Positions 18,631 to 25,098 of a stretch of DNA of 27,045 nt are shown piece after piece. The translations under genes were made by a program, and so were the position numbers. Below the pieces are notes generated by a model, which was given only the letters and a program-made list of their open reading frames with translations, made no database searches and was not told the origin of the DNA. Source of the DNA: a virus; the IMG/VR virus record IMGVR_UViG_3300013126_000201, positions 1-27,045 of that record; one strand, written 5' to 3'. Within the stretch, counting starts at the first letter, position 1, and each line of letters opens with the position of its first letter.

Positions 18631-19455
18631 ATGGATAACAACCCACTTAAACAATATTTTCGTCGTCCAAGCGTATTTTTAAGACTACCTAGTGGTGGTC
18701 GCCATTATCAACCAGGTGTTTTAAATCTACCTGAATCAGGTGAATTGCCTGTTTTCCCCATGACTGCTATTGATGAAATCACAAGTAAAACACCTGACGC
18801 ATTGTATAACGGTTCTGCTGTTGCTGATATTGTAAAAAGTTGTGTTCCAAATATACTTGACCCATTTCAAATTATTAGTATTGACATGGATGCGATATTA
18901 ATTGCTATTAAATCAGCAACTAATGGTAATGAAATTGAGATTGAATCAACATGCCCTAGCTGTGAAAATGTAGGTAGTTATGGTATCAACTTAATTGCCT
19001 TATTACAACAAATGCAGGCACCTGATTACGAACAAATACTAACGATTAATGATTTGAAAGTTAAATTCAAACCAATAACCTACAAACAAATGAATGAAGC
19101 AAGTATTGGTCAATTTGAAATTCAAAGAAAATTTGCCCAATTAGAATCAGTCGAGGATATTGAACAAAAAAACATTAAAACAAATGAAATCATAAAACAA
19201 GTAACATTGCTTACTATGAAAATATTAAGTAAGGCAATTGATTATATACAAACACCAAAAGTTTTAGTTGACAATACTGCGTTTATTTTAGACTTTTTAG
19301 AAAACTGTGATAAAAATATCTATACTAAAATGCTGAATCATAACAGTGAATTACGTAGTAAAACAGAAATACAACCCATTGATATAGAATGTGTAAATTG
19401 TAAACACCACTACAAACAAATGTTTACATTGAACGCTAGCGATTTTTTCGGCTAA
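18631..19455 (+). CDS. 26: Baseplate hub protein (gp26-like)
   Basis: The 274-residue protein matches the T4 gp26-type baseplate family: RRPSVFLRLPSGGRHYQPG near the start, VFPMTAIDEITSKTPDALYNG, then IVKSCVPNI. Two Cys pairs (C108-x2-C111 and C254-x2-C257) probably bind one zinc ion between distant parts of the chain. It is longer than T4 gp26 (208). It acts in hub assembly at the tip of the tail, next to the tape-measure gene with which it diverges. Start chosen by AAAGGAA six bases upstream. The last codons run over TTTTTTC (19443-19449), a -1 slippery heptamer in the correct phase, six bases before the stop. Confidence 0.82.
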   Translation: MDNNPLKQYFRRPSVFLRLPSGGRHYQPGVLNLPESGELPVFPMTAIDEITSKTPDALYNGSAVADIVKSCVPNILDPFQIISIDMDAILIAIKSATNGNEIEIESTCPSCENVGSYGINLIALLQQMQAPDYEQILTINDLKVKFKPITYKQMNEASIGQFEIQRKFAQLESVEDIEQKNIKTNEIIKQVTLLTMKILSKAIDYIQTPKVLVDNTAFILDFLENCDKNIYTKMLNHNSELRSKTEIQPIDIECVNCKHHYKQMFTLNASDFFG

Positions 19456-19679
19456 GGCTTCTACGCCTTGACCCTGAGGCTGTTCAGAAGCTAGTAGAAC
19501 AATACGAAAAAGATATAAAGGGCATTAAAAAGAATGCTCTTACCATGGCTTGGTATATGAGAGGTGGTATTTCCTATGAGGAAATCATGAATCTTAGCCA
19601 AACTGAGAGATTGCTTATAAATGAAATTATAGAAAGTAATTTGGAAACTACTAAAAAGTCTCAAATGCCTTTCTTCTAG
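19440..19679 (+). CDS. -1 frame extension of the gp26-like protein (probable programmed frameshift)
   Basis: An open frame of about 79 residues overlaps the end of the gp26-like gene in the -1 frame and ends at TAG 19677-19679. It reads LDPEAVQKLVEQYEKD, then NALTMAWYMRGGISYEE, and ends KKSQMPFF: protein-like and helical, with a style I associate with a small protein encoded near gp26 in T4-like phages (family not established). No ATG, GTG or TTG precedes the protein-like part; the first ATG (19545) falls inside it. Reading it by slipping -1 on T TTT TTC gives a continuous product of about 349 residues. A 5-bp hairpin (AAGGC/GCCTT, 19454-19469) begins four bases after the heptamer. By analogy with lambda G/GT, this may be a tail assembly chaperone pair beside the tape measure. 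Confidence 0.6.
   Translation, partial: RFFRLRLLRLDPEAVQKLVEQYEKDIKGIKKNALTMAWYMRGGISYEEIMNLSQTERLLINEIIESNLETTKKSQMPFF
19443..19469 (+). promoter_or_regulatory. Probable -1 ribosomal frameshift signal
   Basis: Heptamer TTTTTTC (19443-19449) is in phase X XXY YYZ with the gp26 frame; the stop TAA is at 19453-19455; a stem AAGGC/GCCTT with a 6-base loop spans 19454-19469. Confidence 0.55.
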
Positions 19680-20102
19680 GAGACGAACTACGTTCGTCTA
19701 AGTCTCTCACTTCGTTCGGACTTAGTTATTTAATTATAAGTCTTTTACTATACTTGCCGCTAGGATGTCCATGGTAGTGCTATTCAGCACTACCAAAATT
19801 GACTTGCCATGCTTGTCAATCCATGTTGTCTTTGCCAATACAAACAGCCTTACTGCTAATGTATCCTACCGGTTGCCCTGTAAAGTTTATGGCCTGTAGT
19901 GAAGATAATGTTTGTAAACAATTCTTCGGCAACGCACATCCTATAACATCAAGACAAAATAGTTGTAGGCTTGTTGAGTGTTCGCTTTGTCGATTGCACT
20001 CTCGGTATATAGAGGATAGGTCCTCCTACTCCAGTTCTGTCGGCACAGCACTACCTGTACTTTCTCAAGGAGGGTCGAAGATCTCCGACCAAACAAATTG
20101 TA
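19680..20102. other. Hairpin-rich, G+C-richer convergent intergenic region
   Basis: This 423-base gap between convergent genes is visibly richer in G+C than its neighbours, close to half in the part 19980-20090. It holds many inverted repeats: AGACGAAC/GTTCGTCT (19681-19699), CTAAGTC/GACTTAG (19698-19725), a perfect 10-bp stem TGGTAGTGCT/AGCACTACCA (19772-19795), ATTGAC/GTCAAT (19798-19820), GAGTG/CACTC (19976-20001), GAGGA/TCCTC (20012-20025), GGTCG/CGACC (20073-20090). AGCACTACC recurs at 20047-20055. The first two may serve as terminators for the gp26 transcript. The rest could be a structured RNA. I found no tRNA and no recognisable protein; the only open frame (19799-20122) starts with TTG and is Cys-rich without family features. 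Confidence 0.5.
19772..19795. repeat. Perfect 10-bp inverted repeat with 4-base loop
   Basis: TGGTAGTGCT, loop ATTC, AGCACTACCA. No T run follows on either strand, so it is not a typical terminator. Confidence 0.75.
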
Positions 20103-20660
20103 TTAGTGAATGTTTTTGTTAATTGTATGACTTGCTATTGACTTGGTGTCTATATGAGCCGAATATTTTTTTAATAAGTCTTTATTGTGTTCAAAAAAGC
20201 TATCAAATTCTGTAATGAGCCAATCTCTATGTTGTTTTGTTTTATAATGTATGTAATTGTCTACGATCCATTCACACTCGGCTTGTACTGCTACAAACTT
20301 ACCTTTACGATTAAACTTCATAAAAAGAATACTACAATCGTTAGGTTCAGCAACAGTTAATAACTGGTCAAGCCAAGTATTTAATACTTTACAGTATCCT
20401 GAAACTACTAAGTGAAACGGAAAGTCTTTATAACTTTTACACTCTGCGTTGAAATGGGGGAAACTTTGTCCAGGTACAATGTCCCCTTTAAATGAACGAA
20501 TCTGTCCCTCATGTAATACTTCTTTACGAGATTGATTCTTACCGCCCACATACGCACCACTTCCTGGAGCACGAATAAAACTTTCATTATAGGTTTTAGT
20601 TAAGAATGTTGCTACTTCACGTTCAAAACTACTACCTTTTTGTTTTTGTGGACTAGGCAT
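20103..20660 (-). CDS. PD-(D/E)XK-like nuclease, possible Holliday-junction resolvase type
   Basis: The 185-residue protein starts KGSSFEREVATFLTK and continues with RAPGSGAYVGGKNQ, GDIVPG and FNAECKSYK. The E...GD...ExK arrangement (Glu14, Asp at GDIVPG, Glu/Lys in ECK) is that of PD-(D/E)XK nucleases such as archaeal Hjc-type resolvases and RecB-like proteins. It may process recombination intermediates made with gp46/gp47, directly downstream of which it lies (35-base gap). Exact substrate is unknown. The ATG follows an A+T-rich leader with TATAAT but no clear Shine-Dalgarno. Confidence 0.65.
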   Translation of the reverse strand: MPSPQKQKGSSFEREVATFLTKTYNESFIRAPGSGAYVGGKNQSRKEVLHEGQIRSFKGDIVPGQSFPHFNAECKSYKDFPFHLVVSGYCKVLNTWLDQLLTVAEPNDCSILFMKFNRKGKFVAVQAECEWIVDNYIHYKTKQHRDWLITEFDSFFEHNKDLLKKYSAHIDTKSIASHTINKNIH

Positions 20661-20695
20661 ATAATTATATATCTATTGTACAGTTTACCAATAAA

Positions 20696-22672
20696 TTACT
20701 CAACATCAACGCTTGTATTGTAACTGGTAAAACCGTGCTCCTTTACTACCTTCAACACGTTTGGAACACGCCCCGCTAATTCTTCACGATGACTAACTAA
20801 CCAAATACTCTTATGGCGCCGTCTACTCATGTCTTTTAATATAGCAATAGCATTTTCTACACCCATTGTGTCTAAACCGCTATCAATTAATTCATCAATA
20901 AACAATGTATTAACTGGGGCATATAAATTCTCCCAAACATCACGGAAAGCAAAACTTAGTCCTAATATTAATCTATTACGCTCACCCCTCGATAAATTAT
21001 CAAAATCAAGCTCACGACCCAATTCTGTAATTTCAACTTGTAAATCGTTCTTAAAAACAACTTGATGAGGTAATCCAATTTTATCTAAGTAATGTGTCAA
21101 TCTTGAATTTAAATAACTTAAGTTCTGATCAATTATTTTTTTACGAACATAACTATCTTTACTTGTTAATAAATCAAGCAAAAACTTTTGATGTTCCATA
21201 ACTTTAGTAATTTGATTGATTTTGTCAAAACTAATTTCTTGTAATGCTTGACTTTCCATTTCATTGATTTGTTCTTGATATGGATCAGTTTCATTACTTT
21301 TATCTTCAATCTGTTTAATAATTGTTTCAATTTGACTGCTATGTTTAATAGCTTCAGTCTCAGTTTGATAATGTGTGACTGGTTTATCAATCACGGTAAC
21401 TGGAACTTTTGTTAGTTCATCTAGTTGAAACTTATAATCATCAAGTAAATTTTTACTCTCTACCAATGAATTATACTTACTTTCTAGTACACTGGTATGC
21501 TGTTTATCATGTAATTCATGTCCACAAGCATAACACTTATGATCTTTTAATGTAGCAACCTCAGTTTCTAGTTTTTTGTAATTTTTATCTTCTTTACTAA
21601 TATCTTTTTTAAGACTTTCAATCTTACTATCATATGAGGTTTTTAACAAAACTTGTTGATTATATGTGGCTAAATCTTTGTGTGCCTGCAATTCTATTTC
21701 AATATCTATTTGATTTAATCTAGTATATTGAATAGCTAGATTTTCTAAATCTTCGTTATGTTTTGTTGTCCAAAGTTTTTGTCTACGTTTGGTACTTTCA
21801 ATTTGTTCTTTAACACGTTTGTTTGCTTCTTCAACAGCCTTGATACGAAATTCTTCTTGTTGAATATCATCTTTGCTTTGACGTAACAAATCCTTTACTG
21901 TTTCAGCTTTTTCTGACAGTAATGTAATACCAAGTAATTGTTCAATAATAGCACGTTGGTCATTTGTTTTTAGTGCTAGAAAAGGCTCGCTGTAAGTATT
22001 AAGTGCGACAATATGCCTAAACATATCAGGTGACATAGAAACAGTGCGTTCAATAAAGGCTTGTGTTTCCTTATTCTCGCCCTGCGCATCATCCTGCGTT
22101 TTCTGTAGTGTGTTGTTAACATAAAATTTCAATAAGTTTGGTTTACGTCCACGCTCAATCTTATAATCAGTACCATTCACATTGAAATCTAATGTGACTA
22201 GCATACCCTTGCCATTGGTACGATTAACAAGATTGTCCTTACGAATATTATTTATTGGTACACCAAATAGTGCGTAACACAATCCTTGTATTAAAGTTGT
22301 GTTATGTGAAAGAATTTCATTTGTGTAATATCTATGGTCAGGCGAATCAACGGTAATATCATACATGTTTTCTTCTCTGGACGAAGAAGTTATTTTATGC
22401 ACTCTTTCAATTCCTGATGAAGTTAATATGAGTGATTTATGAGGAATTAAATTTTTTACAAATATTTCCGTAGTATTATCAGTGAAAACAATATGATCAT
22501 CAGCACATTCTAGATGTTTTCCAGTTTCTGTTTCTATGGCCCAAACAGTATAAGGTATTGTTTTGTGTATTTTAGAAATTGGCGCCCAACCAGTGTCAGT
22601 CTCTATTTCTAAATTATTTAAATCTAGACTTTCTATGAATTTTCTTTTTACTGATTCAGAAAGTTTTTGCAT
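20696..22672 (-). CDS. 46: Intein-C half plus C-terminal part of gp46 recombination ATPase
   Basis: Start chosen at ATG 22672 (MQKLSESVKRKF), 11 bases after AAGGA; a TTG 45 bases upstream is less likely. Residues 1-124 are the intein C-part: block B-like (LECADDHIVFT), block F (MYDITVDSPDHRYYTNE) and end LSHN. The extein resumes with Thr125: TTLIQGLCYALFG, completing the Walker A motif GTGK-TT started in the upstream half. Then follow an ATPase lobe, a long coiled coil with zinc hook CYAC (Cys380, Cys383), a second coiled coil, the signature LSRGERNRLILGLSFAF, Walker B LFIDELID and the H-loop WLVSHRE. Extein halves together make about 584 residues, near T4 gp46 (560). With gp47 it forms the Rad50/Mre11-like nuclease for DNA ends. 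It overlaps the endonuclease gene by 25 bases. Confidence 0.92.
   Translation of the reverse strand: MQKLSESVKRKFIESLDLNNLEIETDTGWAPISKIHKTIPYTVWAIETETGKHLECADDHIVFTDNTTEIFVKNLIPHKSLILTSSGIERVHKITSSSREENMYDITVDSPDHRYYTNEILSHNTTLIQGLCYALFGVPINNIRKDNLVNRTNGKGMLVTLDFNVNGTDYKIERGRKPNLLKFYVNNTLQKTQDDAQGENKETQAFIERTVSMSPDMFRHIVALNTYSEPFLALKTNDQRAIIEQLLGITLLSEKAETVKDLLRQSKDDIQQEEFRIKAVEEANKRVKEQIESTKRRQKLWTTKHNEDLENLAIQYTRLNQIDIEIELQAHKDLATYNQQVLLKTSYDSKIESLKKDISKEDKNYKKLETEVATLKDHKCYACGHELHDKQHTSVLESKYNSLVESKNLLDDYKFQLDELTKVPVTVIDKPVTHYQTETEAIKHSSQIETIIKQIEDKSNETDPYQEQINEMESQALQEISFDKINQITKVMEHQKFLLDLLTSKDSYVRKKIIDQNLSYLNSRLTHYLDKIGLPHQVVFKNDLQVEITELGRELDFDNLSRGERNRLILGLSFAFRDVWENLYAPVNTLFIDELIDSGLDTMGVENAIAILKDMSRRRHKSIWLVSHREELAGRVPNVLKVVKEHGFTSYNTSVDVE
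22301..22672 (-). other. Split intein C-part (124 residues)
   Basis: The coding region of the intein C-half ends in His-Asn before Thr, giving a standard splice junction. It contains both the block B-like His motif and blocks F/G, so the split lies between blocks A and B, unlike the usual late split. Confidence 0.85.
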
Positions 22673-23736
22673 TTGTTTATTATTCCTTGTTTGTCTTTTT
22701 TGTATTCTGATTCCCAAATTATTAATACAGCATACCCATTGTCATTAAGTGCCTTAATTTTTTGATTGTCATGATCCCATATTTTTTGTGCGGTTGTTTT
22801 TTTTATGATATCGGTAGCCTTAAATTTCTTAGGGTTAGCATGCCAATAGTCACCATAAAATTCTATAATTTTTTTATGTACAATATCAATACAATCTATA
22901 GAGTATGACATATTGTTTATTTTTAATATAACCTCATCATAACCAAATTTTATATTTGGGATATTGTATGATATGGATTCAAACAACTCAAGTGATATTT
23001 TTGAAAATCCACCATGTAACCCAGATTTTTTTAGGGAAGACAACCATTTAATTTGGCGTTCACTCCAAATTTGTAATCCTTTTTCTTCTCCGTATTTTTC
23101 AATACATTTCTTTTGTGAAAATAAAGTTTGGGCTTCTGCGACTTTGTTTTTCGCTTCTTCTTTGGAATATCCTCTTAAGGTCCAATATTCTGTAGTGCGG
23201 TGACTATGTGCTCTGATACGTTCAATGTTTCTGTTTTTTGATGAGTTCGCTCCCTTACTATTATTAAAGGTTTTTTGATTTTGTGCAAACAATAAGGCGG
23301 TTTCATTATCATAACCTTTATTTATCCAGTATTCTTTTCTTATAGGTCTTCTAGAATTTCTTTCAAACTCAGCCTCAATTAATGTATATTTTTTGCCTGT
23401 TTTGGGATTAATTCTGTCCGTCCAAAAATTAATAGAGTAAGTACTTTTTCTTACCGTTTTACTATCAATGTCCTTCATATACATTTTAGCTTTTATTTCT
23501 GCTGACAGTTCGTCCCAACCCCTACTAAGCCAATATTTTTTTCCTCCCTTACCTACTCCAGGTAAAGTTAGCATAGTTTGTCTAACAATAGCTTCACATT
23601 TTTTAACACTAGTTATGTCAGGTTGACATAATAGTTTTTCTCTAATTGATGCCATCAGGTTAGGTTCTATGTTTTTAATAATTTCTATCAATGTTTTATC
23701 TATTATTTGAGTCAGTGTCAATTTTGGCTGCTTCAT
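22648..23736 (-). CDS. Vsr-like homing endonuclease inside the split intein locus
   Basis: The 362-residue protein has a C-terminal nuclease domain (about residues 265-360) of the Vsr/EDxHD type: YSIDCIDIVHKKIIEFYGDYWHANP, then KIWDHDNQKIKALNDNGYAVLIIWE. The EFYGDYWHANP segment parallels the GCFWHxH part of Vsr. The N-terminal two thirds carry repeated small modules with the pattern YW-x2-(R/K)-G-(W/Y) (YWLSRGWDE, YWINKGYDN, YWTLRGYSK), likely DNA-binding. A known family of phage homing endonucleases has this build and occurs between split-intein halves. Its ATG has AGGAG five bases upstream. It overlaps the intein-N gene by 41 bases and the intein-C gene by 25. It would cut intein-less copies of gene 46 (inferred). 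Confidence 0.85.
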   Translation of the reverse strand: MKQPKLTLTQIIDKTLIEIIKNIEPNLMASIREKLLCQPDITSVKKCEAIVRQTMLTLPGVGKGGKKYWLSRGWDELSAEIKAKMYMKDIDSKTVRKSTYSINFWTDRINPKTGKKYTLIEAEFERNSRRPIRKEYWINKGYDNETALLFAQNQKTFNNSKGANSSKNRNIERIRAHSHRTTEYWTLRGYSKEEAKNKVAEAQTLFSQKKCIEKYGEEKGLQIWSERQIKWLSSLKKSGLHGGFSKISLELFESISYNIPNIKFGYDEVILKINNMSYSIDCIDIVHKKIIEFYGDYWHANPKKFKATDIIKKTTAQKIWDHDNQKIKALNDNGYAVLIIWESEYKKDKQGIINKCKNFLNQ

Positions 23737-23965
23737 ATAATTCTCCTATAGTCATTGAGTATATCTCACCTGTGATAGTATTTCTTACTCTAACTATAGT
23801 ATTTATGCCAACGCACTTGCCTGTACCGTTACGTGCGCCATCACCACCCAAGTCTAAGTTTTCACCAAGAATAAGTGTAAGCTCTTTTCTATCAAAGTTA
23901 ACTGCTTGTGTAACTTGTCCAATACTAAGGAAGTTACGCAATGTAATATTTTTCAGTGAAATCAT
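23696..23965 (-). CDS. 46: N-terminal part of gp46 plus intein-N half
   Basis: The 89-residue product has residues 1-50 as the start of gp46 (MISLKNITLRNFLSIG, then TLILGENLDLGGDGARNGTGK), a Rad50/SbcC-type ATPase N-terminus that ends at the Walker A lysine. Residues 51-89 are intein: Cys51 nucleophile, VGINTIVRVRN (block A), then TGEIYSMTIGELYEAA, and a stop after SNNR. Protein splicing in trans with the intein-C product would restore the P-loop GTGKTT. Its ATG overlaps the gp47 stop (ATGA). Without splicing neither half can make a working ATPase, so splicing is probably needed for gp46 function. Confidence 0.92.
   Translation of the reverse strand: MISLKNITLRNFLSIGQVTQAVNFDRKELTLILGENLDLGGDGARNGTGKCVGINTIVRVRNTITGEIYSMTIGELYEAAKIDTDSNNR
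23699..23815 (-). other. Split intein N-part (39 residues)
   Basis: Starts with Cys directly after the P-loop Lys and stops 39 residues later, before block B. Typical split inteins have N-parts near 90-100 residues; atypical ones with short N-parts, such as AceL-TerL (about 25), are known. Confidence 0.85.
23800..23807 (-). promoter_or_regulatory. Candidate late promoter inside the intein-N coding sequence
   Basis: The minus strand reads CATAAATACTATAG, the same 13 bases (CATAAATACTATA) as the tape-measure promoter, within the codons for GINTIV. It lies 63 bases before the endonuclease ATG, which has its own AGGAG. Confidence 0.45.
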
Positions 23966-24975
23966 AGTGTGTTATAAATGTCCAACAATAATTTTTTGTC
24001 AAAGCCTTTACTTTCAATAGCATTGATTTGATCTACAATGATTTGGTCAACACTTTCAAACTTAAGACCTTCAAAATTACCTTGTTCTATATTTTCAAGT
24101 TTCATAGGAATTAATGTCATTTCACGTAGTTTGTATTCTGGAATAAATGTTTCACGCAAGAAGTTTGCTTCCTCATAACTAATGTCAATATCCAAGTGTA
24201 CCCTAACATGACTATCAATCAATAGCAAGCCCTCTGGGTTTTCCAAGATATCACTAAGTTTATGTACACGATAAACTGGTTGTCGTGGCCAACTATGAAA
24301 AGTTGGGTCATTGCCCCACTCTAGTATCATCATGCCACGAGCATCGTCACCAGCATCAGCATAATTATGTGGAAAAGCATTTCCTATATACCAAATATTT
24401 TTACGTGCTTGTCGTTTATGAAAATGACCACTAAAAGCATACTCAAATCCTTTTAAGTGATTTTCATTGATTTCACCATGATCGGGCATTTCTACCATAG
24501 CATTCATATAAAAATGCGGTAGTTCTAAATGACCAAACAAATATTTGCTTGACATTTTCATAACTTTTTTGTAATCATCTTGTACCAACCAAGGCAGTAT
24601 GACTACATCATCTTGTTTGAAAAAATCATTGATAATTTTTACATTTGGTAAATGTTTTGCCCATTCAACACTATGTATATCACGACGGTCACGATAATAC
24701 AGGTCATGATTGCCTGGAATAAAATAAACCATGTCAAAGTTTTGACTAAGTTTTTCTAATCCACGTAATCCAAACTGTAATGTTTGTATGTTGATACTAG
24801 CACGATGATGGTTATAATCGCCCAAAAAGAAACAGGTTTCACAGTTTTCTTTTTTAGCTTTTTGAATAAACCAGTCTACAAAATTATCACAATCTTGATT
24901 ATGTTGTAGACTGTTACTCTTTAAACCATAGTGCACATCGGTAAAAAATGCTGCTTTTTTAAATAAATTTGCCAT
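23962..24975 (-). CDS. 47: Recombination nuclease subunit (gp47-like, Mre11 family)
   Basis: The 337-residue metallophosphoesterase carries all nuclease motifs: TD13VH15YGL, LGD53YNHH, GNH90D91, FGH149 and GH184FH186KRQ, which bind two metal ions. It is the Mre11/SbcD-type partner of gp46 and resects DNA ends for recombination-dependent replication. Length equals T4 gp47 (339) within two residues. Its stop overlaps the gene 46 start by four bases (ATGA), so subunits are coupled. A sigma70-like promoter lies directly upstream. There is no strong Shine-Dalgarno before the ATG. Confidence 0.95.
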   Translation of the reverse strand: MANLFKKAAFFTDVHYGLKSNSLQHNQDCDNFVDWFIQKAKKENCETCFFLGDYNHHRASINIQTLQFGLRGLEKLSQNFDMVYFIPGNHDLYYRDRRDIHSVEWAKHLPNVKIINDFFKQDDVVILPWLVQDDYKKVMKMSSKYLFGHLELPHFYMNAMVEMPDHGEINENHLKGFEYAFSGHFHKRQARKNIWYIGNAFPHNYADAGDDARGMMILEWGNDPTFHSWPRQPVYRVHKLSDILENPEGLLLIDSHVRVHLDIDISYEEANFLRETFIPEYKLREMTLIPMKLENIEQGNFEGLKFESVDQIIVDQINAIESKGFDKKLLLDIYNTL

Positions 24976-24980
24976 TCACT

Positions 24981-25009
24981 ATTATAAATGTTTGTGTAGG
25001 TAAAGTAAA
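24981..25009 (-). promoter_or_regulatory. Sigma70-like promoter for the gp47-gp46 operon
   Basis: On the minus strand TTTACT, 17 bases, then TATAAT (perfect -10), six bases before the gp47 ATG. Consistent with early or middle expression of recombination genes by host polymerase. Confidence 0.55.
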
Positions 25010-25029
25010 GAAGTAATTTACCCTGTTGT

Positions 25030-25037
25030 GATAAATA
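25030..25037 (+). promoter_or_regulatory. Candidate late promoter for the second GIY-YIG gene
   Basis: GATAAATA (7 of 8), followed by ATAGTG, 61 bases before the ATG at 25099. The expected transcript start (about 25043) coincides with the first base of a stem-loop. Confidence 0.45.
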
Positions 25038-25042
25038 ATAGT

Positions 25043-25072
25043 GTAGTTCACGGAAGTGGAATTCCCAACTAC
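25043..25072 (+). promoter_or_regulatory. Stem-loop in the leader of the GIY-YIG gene
   Basis: GTAGTT (25043-25048) pairs with AACTAC (25067-25072) and inner GGAA with TTCC. It lies between the late box and AAGGAG (25085-25090), which it leaves free. Confidence 0.5.
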
Positions 25073-25098
25073 TCTAATGCTTACAAGGAGCAATCAGC

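Noticed and set aside
18565-18654. Thirty-residue N-terminal extension of the tape-measure protein
   Set aside because: It reads through the divergent promoter region and into the start of the gp26-like gene; ATG 18564 fits the promoter and the helical start.
19799-20122. Cys-rich open frame of 107 residues on the plus strand
   Set aside because: TTG start without Shine-Dalgarno, crosses several hairpins and runs into the nuclease gene; no family features.
20664-20691. TTGGTA-16-TATAAT as a promoter for the small nuclease
   Set aside because: The predicted transcript start falls inside the start codon region and the sequence is A+T-rich enough to give this by chance; the gene can be read from the gp46 operon.
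22673-22717. Earlier TTG start for the intein-C/gp46 gene
   Set aside because: It adds a basic stretch read from the endonuclease end in another frame; ATG 22672 has AAGGA upstream.
23696-23965. Gene 46 as a pseudogene broken by frameshifts
   Set aside because: The breaks coincide exactly with intein splice motifs (Cys start, His-Asn end, Thr +1) within the P-loop, and all other ATPase motifs are intact.
24976-25098. tRNA gene in the gp47/GIY-YIG gap or in 19680-20102
   Set aside because: No cloverleaf with a TTCGA-type T loop or CCA-compatible acceptor stem could be made; only simple stem-loops are present.
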